Positions 45,032-57,418 of a stretch of 64,000 bases of DNA are shown piece by piece. The stretch's first letter is position 1. Every line of letters starts with the position of its first letter. The notes under the pieces are model-generated. The model had not been told where the DNA came from and did no database searches. It was given only the letters and a program-made list of their open reading frames with translations. The stretch is from Alternaria dauci (Eukaryota; Ascomycota; Dothideomycetes; Pleosporales; Pleosporaceae): NCBI RefSeq assembly GCF_042100115.1, contig NC_091277.1:2542001-2606000 (forward strand), given 5' to 3'. The position numbers and the translations under genes were made by a program.

Positions 45032-48000
45032 AAGCTGAAAGCCATGCGCGATGTATAGAAAATTTTGATTCTCATGACTTGCAATGGTCCCTTCGAAGTG
45101 GCTGGACACTGCCTCGTGCGCGTCGGAGGCGAGTGATTGAAGTACCCAGGTAGTAGTCACGAGAGGACTTGCGAGGCTTGCTGATATAGCCTCGCTCCTA
45201 CTGCGGCACCCAGAGTGTGATGTAAGATCATCTCAGCACCAAATGGATCGGCATAAGTCTCAGAGATCTCGAACGTCGACATTCCGGTGAGCTGAACTCT
45301 AAGGCGAGGCTTCATTCCTGCATATCCTTCTTACCCCAGCCTTGCGGCCACGGGTTTGTGTAACACACAGTACAGGTAACCTCGGATCATCCGACTTGGC
45401 ATTTGGCCGCCACAAAATCTGGAGAAGCATTGCATATACTACTTCGTTGAACCTACGCGGAGACGAGTCATGGCCGGTGATCTGACATAGATGGCATGTG
45501 TTTGAGCATCACTAGCTCAGTGGTGGAATATGGCATCACCAGGTTCTGCCCTTTCGACCCATCAAGCAGGAATTATGCACTCAATCGCGGTACGGGTTCT
45601 GTATCCCAAGGTATAGCTACCGACCGGTTGAATACGATCTAATATCCAATGCTGTGTGAGGTAGAAAAGCTGGGGGTGGTTGCGGTAGCTATGCTCGGCA
45701 TTAAACTTGCTTATTCTTGTGGCCACAGTCGATATTGAATGTCTCCTGCCTGAGTGAGAATAGAGTTTTCTTCGAACCGGTTTACCATACAGCTGACGTG
45801 GCATCAAAAAAATGACGTGCTTGTGCCAGCTTCATGACTCAGTCTTCTCCCAAGATTCTGGTATGCAATGGTGCATTAGTCGCCAGATGCACAGCGCAAA
45901 AGTATTGCAGGCGCGTAGGTTCCCCATTTGTGGAAATCCCCGCTCCCAAGGCGCGAATGCACAACGTGGCCAGGATCGCAATGCACATTCGGTAGACGAC
46001 ACCAAAAACATGGTTTGCCAATGAGTCGCGTTTTTTTGGGGCCGTTTGGACCGACGTTGAAGACATTCGGGTCGATGCCGACCTTCTTGAACCAGCAGAC
46101 CCGAAGACGCGTCACATAATCCTTCCCTTGCGTGTAAGCCACAATAGGCGGCCGATCCGTGGTATCGGATACAATACGAGTTCTTGAAAATCTGGAGACG
46201 GATGTGTGTATGCGATCATGCACGTTCCTATTGCCTCTTCGGTAGCGGGGTCATGATGCACATGAAGGATCCGCTTTGTGTAACTGAAACATTAGCACGA
46301 GGCCGGAAAGACTCTGTGGCATACCGAGATGGTTGTCAAGCGATGAGTTTACTCGTGCGCATGATCTCGTTGGTTCCTTATACCAATACGAGTATACGAC
46401 TGGGTAAGCTAATGTCGTCATCCAGTGAGGCCGAATACTCAAAGACGCAATATTTTCCTGTCTCGCTGTACAGCGGTAAAATCTTGGCCTGCCGATATCT
46501 TGGAAATTTGTAAGTAGCTATGCATGTCAGACTTTGCATGACAGGAGTGGCCCTTCGCTTCCATGCGCCTCTGTCATTGGTGGTGAAATCTAGGACTTGG
46601 CATCTTCCCCGCGGACCTGGTCGATCGGAAACGTAGCGGAGGAGCCCTTCCAATACAACCAAAGCAAGATGACGTGATACAAGGCTTTAGTATACACTGC
46701 TGAAGTGAAGGATCGGGGGTGACATGGAAAGGTTGAAACTCCGCGGCACAAGAGTCATTGCGGAAATACCTCGGGCTTCCACCCGTTCGTGCAGCATGTA
46801 CAAGGTACTTCTACGCAGAGCCGCCGGCACTTAGCCTCTATTGTATCGCGAAGCACCCCCGGCATTTCTCCAAGGATGACATACCTCAAGGAAAGTGCCT
46901 CAAATTTCGCAGCTCGACACATTGCCTGCAAAGAGGCGGAGGACGGCATGGATCCATGCAAGGCGAAGCAGACATTGCATACCGAAATGAGGGCCAAGGT
47001 TGAAATAGAGTGTGCATGCAGCCCTAGTGCAGGATAAAAGGCTTAGCATTTCGATCCGGGGTGACGCGCAGGGATTGGACGAGCTAGATCTGCCGTCTAA
47101 AGCGGCAACAGAGTACGGGTCGGGGTAATGTTGAAGCCAACTATATTTGGACTTTTTAGTTCTCCGAATTAACAGGTCAGATTTGATGATGATCGTTGCT
47201 TGTTTAGAGGCGGCGTTGTTGTGTTGAAAAAGTGCTTCTTCGGCTGACCCTGGATTGAGCCGACGGCATGGCGGACCGCTTGAGTTAGAGGAGAAGCTTG
47301 TGCATTGCGTGTGTTACCTTTGGTAGTCTTCACTCGGACGCATTGGTCGGCCTTTCCCCGGGGAACTCACAGTGGTGCATGCTAGCGGTCAAAGACATAT
47401 GTGTCGTGCGTAAATGGGGCGATTGATCCCTTGTCCTCCGCTGTCTTCAGTACTAGAGCTGTCATCTTTAGTTCAACCAAGCAGCCAAGGCTTTGGCAAA
47501 CGCAGACATAACGCCATTAACCTCGACATAGTTTGAGCTAGCGCTCAGCTACATGCTACAGCCTACAGCTAGAAGTTGCAGTAGCGTGCTAGCTATGCCA
47601 GCGATTGTCAGATCTGGTACAGGATGCACAAGAAGTGCAAGTTTACCCGATCACACAATGCCATCCCCGCGAGGATCTCGGTACGCATAATTGTCCAATT
47701 GGAGAACGAATTTCCGACCACAATGGTCAAGTCCGATACCTTGAGTGATACTTCATCGAGATAAAGAGGCCCTGGAAGAGCGCCAGGATTATAAATCGAG
47801 GGCAAAGTCAGCCTTCTGCTCAAGCAACTGCCGCAGTTGGAGGTTGGGTATCTCGGTACGAGTAAGTTGCTCGGAAATTCGTGGTAGAGTGGATGGCACC
47901 GCAACAAGGATCCAGAAGAGCCAGCTTCCACATTGGTTCGTGCTACCGATGCATAGGAAGACGGACGCAGCTTACCAATATAACTGGCCTTTAGTCCGAG

Positions 48001-49080
48001 GCTGGCTTCAGCTGCTTGAGAGATACAGTCAAGATACACAGCATGCTCCGAAGAGTGCTGTGTAGGTCCCTCACCGACAGAGATGCCGCTCAACGCTAGT
48101 GAAGGATTACATGCCCCCTAGAACCAATAGGCAACGATGTCGCCGAGTACAGAATCCAAGTTGCTGGTAGACCACGTGGTTCCTACATAATCGATAGTGC
48201 GTACATTGCTGAGCAGGTTGAGCGCCTCGATGGCCGATGAGTACTCTGCGTTCGGCAATGCGCCGTCCCCGGCCCTTTATGTATGTTGCTTGTAGGTGCA
48301 CACTGTACTTGAGGGAACGAAAATGCTCTTGGGGTGGCGGATATCGCTAACCACGGCGTGACGGGTAACAACGACAGGACGGTACCGTATCATACACGTC
48401 GTGAGAGGGATCTCATGTGTCTGCTGAGGGGCAAACGTAGGGTTGAAGTATCACCAAGTCGTGCCCGTTCAGAGCTCAACTCTGAGCGCGGCCAACTAAA
48501 AGCCCATGACGGAATATTGGTCTCGGCGGAGATCATTCGATGAAGAATAGCACCTAGGGAGGTGCAGCGATCGGGTCCTGCCGGACGGCAATGTGTAATG
48601 AATCCTTCAGTGGTGTGTTTGGGGACCGAGAACCTGTTTGACGCATGCCGGGACCGGGTATCGAAAGAAGCCTCGCGGTATGCCCACGTTGGATCTCTTG
48701 TGGCCCAGATGATGGTGTTTTGGGAGATTAGAAGACGCGGCAATGCAACCCACACGGGTACGCATTGCGCACTCGGCCATGCAAATTGTACAGGGATAGT
48801 TAGCGACGCGGGAGTATATTTTGAGGGTGCTAGACCTGAGGAGACTCCGAAACTGATGAGTCGGGATGAAGAGGCTGCATCGTGCCAAGCAACGTAAACA
48901 ATATTGATGGCGCAGGAAAAGTCAGACTCTGGCGCCTTCTGCCTAATTCATCATAAGTTGAGGCTATTGTTGAGTGGTGGCGCGTATAAAGATTTTCGGA
49001 CGTATCGAGAAAGGTAGCGCCGTAGAGATCAACAGGTTCACTCTTCTTCGTCATTCGCCAAGCAACCGTGTTTGTGTAAA
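45032..49080. other. Gene-poor 4 kb between ega3 and uge3, possible decayed genes
   Basis: No intact gene is supported. The longest frames are 161 codons (47608-48093, minus) and 121 codons (48390-48755, minus). A minus-strand piece at 46755-46997 reads KFEALS...MPGVLRDTIEAKCRRL, faintly like a HET-domain core. In related clusters sph3 lies in this neighbourhood, but I cannot find GH135 motifs here. A TATA box for uge3 (TATAAA) is at 48985-48990. Confidence 0.45.
48985..48990 (+). promoter_or_regulatory. TATA box of uge3
   Basis: TATAAA, 91 bp before the uge3 ATG at 49081. Confidence 0.45.
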
Positions 49081-50572
49081 ATGTCGTCATTCTCTTCGCA
49101 ATATTCGCCGTCGCCTTCTGTAACACCAGAGGTACCCAACACACCAGCGACTGAGCGATCTGTGCTATTCGACGACGAACTAGGTGCGGATCCTTTGGAC
49201 ATCGATGGATCTAACTCTGCCTTCATCATGGTCGTTGGCGGATTGGGGTACATCGGCTCGCATACGGTATTGGAACTGCTCAAGGAAGGCTATAATGTCC
49301 TGGTTATCGATGACTTGAGTAACTCGTACGAAGACGTCTTGACAAGAGTACGATCCCTTGCCGCGGAACACTGCGCTACGGAGGAGCATCGAATGCCAGC
49401 ACTGCACTTCCGTCAGCTGGATTACCGGAGCGCGCAGATGAAAACCGTGCTGGCCGACTATTCATCCTATTCGATCACCAACAAGCCAGCACTCACTGCA
49501 GCACGCTTTCCATACGCAACACTGCACAGAACGGATTCCGGCATCGATATGGAAATGGATGACACGCCAGAGCCTGTCGTTGAGCGACAATCCAGGATAT
49601 CAGGCGTCATCCATTTCGCAGCGTACAAGTCGGTGGAAGAGAGCATCCGAATGCCTTTGCGATACTACAACAACAACGTTTGCGGACTCGTTGACTTTCT
49701 GGCCCTGCTGGAAGAGTTCAACATCAAGAATTTTGTGTTTTCGTCTTCCGCAACGGTGTATGGCGAGGGTGCTAACTGCGGGCTGCCTCTCCGCGAAGAA
49801 CTTTGCGTCCATCACCCGGAGTCATTTGTGGAGAAGGATGGAACAGAACGTCGAGTATTACCGGGCGTCTTAGGTCTCACATCGCCTTACGGACGGTCGA
49901 AGTTTATGTGTGAATCCATACTGGCAGATCTGGCACTGTCCGACCCCACATGGTCCATAACCGCTTTGCGATACTTCAACCCGGTGTGTATTATCAATGA
50001 TCGAGGTGCGAAGATGAAACTAATGGCTCCAGGTTGGTTGTCACGAGTCTGGTATCCTAGGTGAAGATCCGCGGCAGAAACCAAGCAACCTGATTCCGGT
50101 CATCGCAACGGTCTTGACCGGCACCAAGCCGGTCCTAGACATCTTTGGTACCGACTGGAACACCCCAGACGGAACAGCCGTTCGAGATTTCATCCACGTA
50201 GTAGATTTGGCACGAGGCCACATTGCAGCTCTGGCAGCATCGACAGCCGGGCGCATCATCGCGCCTTTCAGGACGTATAACCTTGGTAAGTAACAACTCT
50301 TGAAAAGCACAACCCACTGCAAGGTCTCATACTGACCCCACCCAGGGACAGGGCGAGGACACACCGTTCGTGAAGTACTCCAGAGCTTGGAAGATGTCTC
50401 TCAACGGAAAATCCCTGCCAGAGAAGTGGGCCGGAGGGCGGGTGACGTCGGCTTCTGCGTGGCGGAGGTGCGACGTGCAGAGACTGAGCTGCAGTGGAAG
50501 GCCGAGAGGTCACTGAACGACTGCTCCGGTGATGTATGGAACTTTACCAAGGCTCGATGTCCAGAGTTGTAG
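49081..50572 (+). CDS. uge3: UDP-glucose/GlcNAc 4-epimerase Uge3
   Basis: Three exons (49081-49983, 50033-50285, 50346-50572) encode 460 residues. The introns are 49 bp (GTGTGT...CAG) and 60 bp (GTAAGT...CAG) and restore YFNPVGCHESGILGEDPRQ and TYNLGTGRGHTVRE. Motifs are the Rossmann GGLGYIGSH (53-61), SSSATVYG, catalytic SPYGRSK (Y-x3-K) and VRDFIHVVDLARGH. An N-terminal extension of about 48 residues and inserts after strand 3 make it longer than housekeeping GALE enzymes. In the GAG pathway Uge3 makes UDP-Gal and UDP-GalNAc. The enzyme looks complete. Its cluster position supports the uge3 call over the general galactose-pathway paralogue. Confidence 0.9.
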
Positions 50573-51980
50573 TGCGGTGGCCTTTCGGGCCACGAGTGTG
50601 CAGAGCTGCTTTTGAATCTCCTGGTGGAGGTTTCGTATGGCAGTGGTCATTGATTGTGGCCTTTCGGGCGCCTCCGGACCTGTTTCCTCAACTTTCATTT
50701 TCTGCATGTTCTAGCATCGGCGGCATTCCAGCAAGATAGACACGATCTGAATGTAATACCCAATCTCCTCAACTGATCGATCAATGCGAATGTGACGATC
50801 TTGTATTAGGATGCCCGGCGAATCAGCGTTCTTCCGCACCAGCAGTGAGGTTTGCCAACCATCCAGAGTGACAACCCGAGGTTTCCACGACATGATCCAT
50901 CAGGTCCGAGCGCGAATTCCGAAAGACGGAGCCCTTTGGCGCGACACTCTCATGCTCTTGTTCGTTGCCGCCGCAAATTACCACGAGCCTAGTATTGTTC
51001 ACTAATATCGTTCAGGAAGTCGCATCCACGACCAGGAAGTGACAAAACCAAATTCGAGTTCTAACGAGCTCTAGAAGCTCCGAGCAGGTCCGCCTCCTTT
51101 CATACCCATCCAGCGTCTGAAAAACTCTCTTCCAACCAATCGAGACTGCTCTTGGATTGCTTTTGCTCCTCGTGTGTGTGGGTTCATTACTGGTATCGGA
51201 TAAGGCAAAGTCAGCATGGCGGGCCAAGGCGACCTTGCATCGAGCCGAGATCCTACAGGCAACACTCGGCTGCAACGCCGCAGATCCCATATCATCGACT
51301 CAAAAGACAGTCCAATCGCGTCAGGCAGATGCTGTGGCAAGCCCACAGCTTCAGCTGGGTCGCTACACTCAACCCTTTCCGCCGAACTGTGCGCAACGAC
51401 CACCGACCCCACGATAAGCTGCCAGAGCAAAGGGCGGATCGCAAGCTAGCAACACGGTGGTGACGGGAGTGCGTCCTAAACGGCCCAGTAGTCGACGACG
51501 GTATCTCCGAGTAGGCAGTTTGCGGGACCCGATTCGCCCGTCCCGCGTTTCAAGCCCGGCTGGCTTGCGTTGAATGGTGCAACCGAAGTACAGGCGACGG
51601 CAGGATCCAACGGTGCATCAGAGGCGACGGGGATGTCCGACGCCCTGTTGACGGTGCGACGAGGTTGCATAGTACAAGCTGAAGAGCTGAATGAGGGTGG
51701 TTGCAGAGGGCCCAACAAAGGAGGCTGAGGCTCCCTTTGCCTTGCGTCTTGGGTTTGGGCGGACGCGACCGATTGGATGGAAGACGCCTTGGAGAGTCGG
51801 AAGCTTTTTGGCGAGCGATTCAGCGCTAAGCCAAGAGCATCACGTGCCTGGGTTAACAGTCTTAGCAGCCCGCACCCGTTACGAACCTCAATGTCTCTAC
51901 CTTACGCACTGTCGCAAAGCCTCGCCGACCTGGAAACCTCGGACGACTGAAGCATTGCGATTAGACAGGCGCCAGATCAG
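50573..51980. other. Intergenic region and leader of the Zn2Cys6 gene, with a uORF
   Basis: No full gene is supported in 1.4 kb. A 19-codon upstream reading frame (51891-51950, MSLPYALSQSLADLETSDD) ends 30 bp before the main ATG at 51981 and could lower translation if transcribed. Other short frames have no family pattern. Confidence 0.45.
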
Positions 51981-54314
51981 ATGTCTCCCTCGGCCATGGC
52001 GATGCCTGGCCAGCACATGACGGGCAGCACGCCTTCCCACATCTCGGCTGGCGTAGATCCCGCGTTCTGGGGTCGTGGCCACCACGACTTCCACTCGCAA
52101 TCGGACTCCACATCGCCAGTATCGCCCTCGCTAGGGCTCCATCTGTCGCCAACAGCAAGCATCACCACGCAGAGCAGCATCAATGGAAGTACCCCGCCGG
52201 CGCAGACTCCGCAGTCGGAAAGCGGCAGCAAAGGGACGGGCGGGAAGGCCAGTCAGAAGCAGTCGCCTAACGACCAAACCAGAGCATCGGTCGCCGTCGC
52301 ATGCGTCCCGTGTCGCAGCAGACACTTGAAATGCGATGGCGGTGTACGGTGTTCCCGATGTAGGACCGACGATGTAGAGTGTACCTACATCAAGTCGCGA
52401 AGAGGCTGGAAAGGAAAGCGCAAGACCAAGGGAGACGCGACGACGACAGTTCCAAGTGGTGGGTAATCGCAACCGTTATATTTACACGTCTAACACGGCC
52501 AGGTGGAGCTCCGGTCAGCAATGGCCACATCTCCTCGCCAGAGTATTCGTACAATGGAGATGCTGGCTTGAACCAACTCAGCCCAACGCATGGCCTTGGC
52601 GTCCGACCTGTGGCCCCACCAGTTACGCAGCTCAACCTAAACGGAACCGCACGTGTGAACCGCTTTGGTCACTTGGGGCCAGAGACTGCTGTTCAAGCAT
52701 TCTACCACTTCTTCTACGAGTCACATCCCTTTTGTCTCCCGGAGCCCAGGCTAGTAGAGATCTTCAAGGAACGCCGTGCCCCGCTTTTAGAGTATGCCGT
52801 CCAGTTCATCGGGTCGAGTTTCATACCCGCCGTGCCCACGGCCATGTTCAAAGACGCTCTGGATCAGCAGATCGACAGCAACAACTACCCGAGAGACGCG
52901 TGGTCGGTACAAGCACTACTGCTCTTTGGCATTGGTCTCCATGCCCACAACGAGGTCCCGCGCTCAGCACACATCTTCACTATTGCGCAGAATCTTACGC
53001 TCGAGATTGGCCTCCACCGGATGGAGTTTGCGCTCATGCACGGAGAGAATGATCCGCAGTTGGAAGAGAGCTGGCGAAGAACGTGGTGGTCCATGTTCAC
53101 TGCCAACGGCATGATGACGGCAGTGAATCCAGGCGTGCAGTTCAGACTGAAAGATGTAGTGACTGACGTTCCGTTGCCATGTGAGCAAGAGCAGTACCTC
53201 TCAGGTGTAAGTCTCAAACCCCTGTTGTGACATTCTGACATGTGTCGGATCGGCTTGGCAATGTTTCCTTCTTAGTGCGATCGCATACCCTTGCCGCGGT
53301 AGACGAGACTGTCTGACTTGCACGTCATACTTGTCAGAGTTATGACTTGCATATCAAATATCTACGCCACAGATTGCATACATGCTCTCCAGGGAAAGGC
53401 AAGAAAACTAACACCCACCAGCAAATCCCATACCCTTCGACCCTCCAAGACTACGACGACTCCTCCTTCCTCGCCCACGGCTTCACCTTCTCCTCCTTCG
53501 CCTACCTGATAGACGCCATCCGCATCCTCGGCAAAGTCTTTGAAACCGCGCGCCTCGACAGCACCTTTGAGTACCACGCCGTCGATGTCGTCGACCAATA
53601 CCAATGCAACTGGCGTCTGCACCTGCCCGCCTCCAAAATGGAAATCGTGTCCAACGACGGCCACATCGACGAAGTGCTCTTCCAGGCACACATGGTCAAC
53701 GCAGGCAGCACAATCATGTTGCACCGGCCGCGCAGCAATCTCGGATTCGGCCGCGTCGAAGGCGTAAATATATGTGTGCAGCCGGGCCAAGTGCTGTTAC
53801 CGACGCAGACGCGAGAGATCCACACAGCGAAATGTCTCACCGCCGCAGAAAACATATCAGCGCTTATCCGCCTCCCAGGAAACCTAATCAAACACACCCC
53901 CCTCTTTACCTGCGTCGTCGTCATGGCGTCCGTGGTCCACCTCTCATACTGGTCTTTCCTCGTCCCCGACGGCCAAGATGACATCATCAAGCAATCTATC
54001 CGTCTCGATGTCGGAACGCTGCAATCGTATAGCAGTACATGGCCGATATCGAATGTAGTCCTCGGCCAAGTCAGGGGCGTGGCGCATACGCTGTTTAATA
54101 GCAAAAAGGCCATGTCGATGCATTTGTGGAGTAATTTGCAGCAGGGGGATGTGATTAGGGAGGTGATTGAGTTGGGGAGGGAGGTGCCGACGCAGCAGTA
54201 TGCGCAGTTGATTGCGCCGTGAGTTTTTCCCCCCCCTTTTTCGTTATTTCTGATGATGGTGTTTGAGGATTGGAGAGTGCTAACTGTTTCTTTTCTAGGA
54301 TGTTGAAGTCGTAG
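51981..54314 (+). CDS. Zn(2)Cys(6) fungal-specific transcription factor
   Basis: Four exons (51981-52458, 52503-53206, 53422-54218, 54299-54314) give 664 residues. The introns are 44, 215 and 80 bp. The last exon encodes only MLKS after the split Pro codon. The binuclear cluster C-x2-C-x6-C-x5-C-x2-C-x6-C lies near residues 109-136 (CVPCRSRHLKC, then CSRCRTDDVEC), with a basic linker after it. The middle domain (FYHFFYESHPFCLPEP, LEIGLHRME, WRRTWWSMF) is the fungal-specific regulatory domain. The N-terminus is Ser/Thr/Gln-rich. Targets cannot be read from sequence. It follows uge3 in the same orientation, but I have no evidence that it controls the GAG genes. Confidence 0.88.
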
Positions 54315-54354
54315 ACGTGGATTCGTCTTGCCCTCTGTTCCCCCCCTTCTTCTT

Positions 54355-54358
<4 letters not shown>

Positions 54359-54386
<28 letters not shown>
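54359..54386. repeat. (CT)14 microsatellite
   Basis: Fourteen uninterrupted CT units in the 3' region of the Zn2Cys6 gene, preceded by further pyrimidine-rich sequence. Confidence 0.9.
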
Positions 54387-54388
<2 letters not shown>

Positions 54389-54756
54389 CTCTATTTTGCC
54401 CATTTTCGCGCCGATATCATCCATCGTCTTGGTATTCCTCCTCGCGTTCGTTGACAAAAACACGTCCGTCTCTCAGCACTCAGCAGCTACAAACAGCGAG
54501 CCAACATCTTCTTCGTCTTATCTGTCGATCAATCTTTATCGCTGCAAATGTCTTTAAGGCGCTTTCATGCAACCAACCCTCTTTGTTTGTTATCATGAGC
54601 ACGTCGGATATGACTGTATCGCATCTTTCATTCGGAACTTGGTTGGCGCATTTGCAAAATTTCTCTCGCAGCACTGAAATATCACGGTGGTGTTGGGACA
54701 AGGATCTAATGAGGCCATGACGCATGCTGTTGTAGTAGTAATAGTCGCGCCGACGA

Positions 54757-54893
54757 GCGTGTTAATCGTAGAATCAAAAAACAAAGCCTTGCTGATCGTC
54801 AATCGTAGAATCAAAACAAGTCTTCCTGGTCGTCAATCGTGTTAATCATAGAATCAGAAGTCTGCCTAATCATCAATCGTGTCTGAGTCATTC
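54757..54893. repeat. Imperfect tandem repeat, about 35-45 bp unit
   Basis: Three to four degenerate copies of a unit with the shared words ATCGTAGAATCA and GTCGTCAATCG. The first two start near 54763 and 54801 and the third near 54836. Non-coding, between the Zn2Cys6 and Ran genes. Confidence 0.6.
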
Positions 54894-55112
54894 ATGCAGA
54901 ACGTCTAGTTTGTTCATTCGTCGAAACGCCGGCTAGTCCAGCGCTTCATGTCGGATACCTCCGCCCATTTCCTCCTCCTCGTCATGCCCAATTTTCACTA
55001 AAAAACATGCCTTGGTCGCACATTTGTTTCCCATTCCAACTAAAATCTCATGCCATGTCGTATACCCATTAGAGCCCTAGCCGTGGCCTAGAGCAGCGCT
55101 CATGACCGCCAT

Positions 55113-55996
55113 CTACAAATCGGCATCGTCCTCGTCGGGCAGAGGCATCTGGGCGGCGTTCTCCATCTCCTGTCGGTACTGGTCGAGCACGGCCTGGTCG
55201 ACCTGGACCTCGGGGGGCGCGAGAGCGGGGGCGGCGACAAAGTCGAGAGACTGGTTGCCGACGAGTTTCCGGGCGAGCCAGAGGAAGGGCTTCTCAAAGT
55301 TGTAGTTGGACTTGGCGGAGATGTCGTAGTACTGGAGGTTCTTCTTTCGGTGGAAGGTGATGGACTTTGCCTTGACCTTGCGCTCCTTGACGTCGACCTT
55401 GTTGCCGGTGAGGACGATGGGGATGTTCTCGCAGACACGGACCAGGTCGCCTGGAGATGTTAGTGGTTGCGAAAAATTGTAAAAGTGGTGCAGACGTACG
55501 GTGCCAGTTGGGGACGTTCTTGTATGTGATACGCGAGGTGACGTCAAACATGATGATGCCGCACTGGCCGTTGATGTAGTAGCCATCGCGGAGACCGCCA
55601 AACTTCTCCTGACCAGCGGTGTCCCAGACGTCGAACTGGATGGGTCCGAGGTTCTGTCATCGTGTTAGTGTCGTATCGTGCGGGTGGAAAAGACGGGACA
55701 GCGATCGGGCAACGTACGGTGGTGAAGCCGAGAGGGTGGACCTCTACTCCGAGCGTCGCAATGTACTTCTTCTCAAACTCTCCGGTCAAATGGCGCTTGA
55801 CGAAGGTGGTCTGTGGTGGGGGTGTTAGCAATCTTCTGCCGCGGTTTGCGCAGCCTCGAATCGCGCAGGCGTCTCAATCAAGTGACGCTTATCGCGAGAG
55901 CGGCTGCAAAGGGCGTCATACCTTTCCGGTACCACCATCACCGACAAGCACGAGCTTGAAGGTTGGGACTGAGTCTTGTGCGGCAGTCTCGGCCAT
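55113..55996 (-). CDS. gsp1: Ran GTPase (Gsp1)
   Basis: Four exons (55996-55922, 55810-55718, 55653-55500, 55450-55113) encode 219 residues. The introns are 111, 64 and 49 bp. All GTPase motifs are present: P-loop GDGGTGKT (split by intron 1), LGVEVHPL switch [14 protein letters not shown] switch II, TGNKVD and YDISAKSN. The Ran-specific acidic C-terminus DEDDADL ends the protein. Ran drives nuclear import and export and mitotic spindle assembly. The gene order is minus, in tandem with Nas2. Confidence 0.97.
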
Positions 55997-56579
55997 GGTG
56001 TCGACTGTTGTGGCGGGGTTGTGTGTGTCTGAGTGAGGAGGGGTGCGCAGAAGCTGAGCAAAAAGATGTCAGTCGAGGTCGCGCGGTTTTATTGAGCAAA
56101 AGGCGGTGGTGCAGACTTACAGGTGATAAAGAGTGGGGAAAGTAGCGGGCGTGAAGTGGGCAGGAAGAGGTTTTGTTGTGCTCGAGTGTTGGCGCCCGGG
56201 CGGTGTAAATCTCTTGGCGCTTTCCGCAATTTTGACTGACCTCACAGGCAGAGGCAGCCACCAGGCAGCTTAGGCAGCAGAGGGAGCTATACGCACGACG
56301 TTCTTTGTCCCGACACTGCGCAATCACGGGGATTGCTCATCATGGATTGCTATCAATCAATTGACACGTCTTTGACGTTTCCATTTGGTCTCGAGCAATT
56401 AACGCCGGGTATCATGCTATGCTTTGTCACCATGTTTGTTGGCCCAACCAGTGCGCCACCCACGCTGCCATCTGCCCGCCCACCAGCCTTGCCGTCACCT
56501 ACCCGACTGCCTGTAGCCAGCCCAAGAAACGTCGAGCATTGTCAAGCGCCATGTCGAGGGCTGAAGCATTTCTAATCCC

Positions 56580-57418
56580 CTACATGGGCAGCAGATGACA
56601 GCCCAACAGCCCTCGTCCGCCCCAGTTCCTGCGTGGTGTGAGCTGCATCTGCACCGTCTCTGCCGGGCCGCCCGCTGGGTTGGGTCGCAGCGCCTTGACG
56701 GTAATGGGAATCTGCATCATGTAAGCCCCGTGTCGTGTGCAGCAGCGATGCGACGTACCCCTTCGTTCTGCGCCACAGCCTCTGCCACGCGCGCCAGCCT
56801 CTCGTGGTTTGTCCAGTCGACCCAGCCAAACTTTGTTATCGTGTCGCCGACCTGCAGGCCCGCCGTGGCTGCCGGGCTGTCTGCCACGACGCTGTTGACC
56901 TTTGCAAAGGGCGCCTCGATGGCGGCGGGCGGTGCGCTCAGCTCTGCCGGTGCGCCGTCGGCAGGCGCAGAAGCACTCGCCTGCGCCTGTAGGCGGGCGT
57001 GGTGCTCGTGGAGGCCCTTTTCGATGCGCGACATGAGGTCCTTGTAGTCATTCTTGAGGCGGATGATGCGCGCGCGCGTTGTCCGTACTGCGACCGTCAG
57101 CGACCTGTGGCATGACGCAGGCTCCTGCAGCGCTCACTCTGGGGGACGTCAATGTCGCTGCGAGGGAAGCCGTCGAGCGTCGTCAGGCCGGTGCTCATGC
57201 GCACGCCATGCTGCAACCAGACGTTAACTGCCCATGCCCGCCTACAGCCCTGATTTGCGTACCGAATCTAGCACCTGCCCTAATGCCTTCAACTCTGTCT
57301 CTACTCGGTCCTTTTCCGCCATGAGCTCCTGGAGCGTCAGCTGCTCTTTCGGGACGCCATTCGAGTAGCCCGATGACGTAGGCCCGGACGCGACAGTCGG
57401 CGCGTGAATGTCATCCAT
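56580..57418 (-). CDS. nas2: 26S proteasome assembly chaperone Nas2 (PSMD9/p27)
   Basis: Four exons (57418-57263, 57210-57138, 57087-56759, 56711-56580) encode 229 residues. The introns are 47-52 bp. The N-terminal helical part has LTLQELMAEKDRVETELKAL and DGFPRSDIDVPQIR, followed by RIIRLKNDYKDLM. The C-terminal PDZ domain has FAKVNSVVADSPAATAGLQVGD and ends RNWGGRGLLGCHLLPM. Nas2 binds the Rpt5 tail during assembly of the 19S base. An Ala/Pro-rich linker joins the two domains. The last exon is too short to be found as a long open frame. Confidence 0.93.

Noticed and set aside
45032..49080. RIP-mutated transposon in the gene-poor segment
   Set aside because: The base composition is not strongly AT-rich and no terminal repeats, transposase or reverse transcriptase motifs are seen.
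50711..50893. 60-codon minus-strand frame downstream of uge3
   Set aside because: Too short and without flanking splice signals or similarity that I can recognise.
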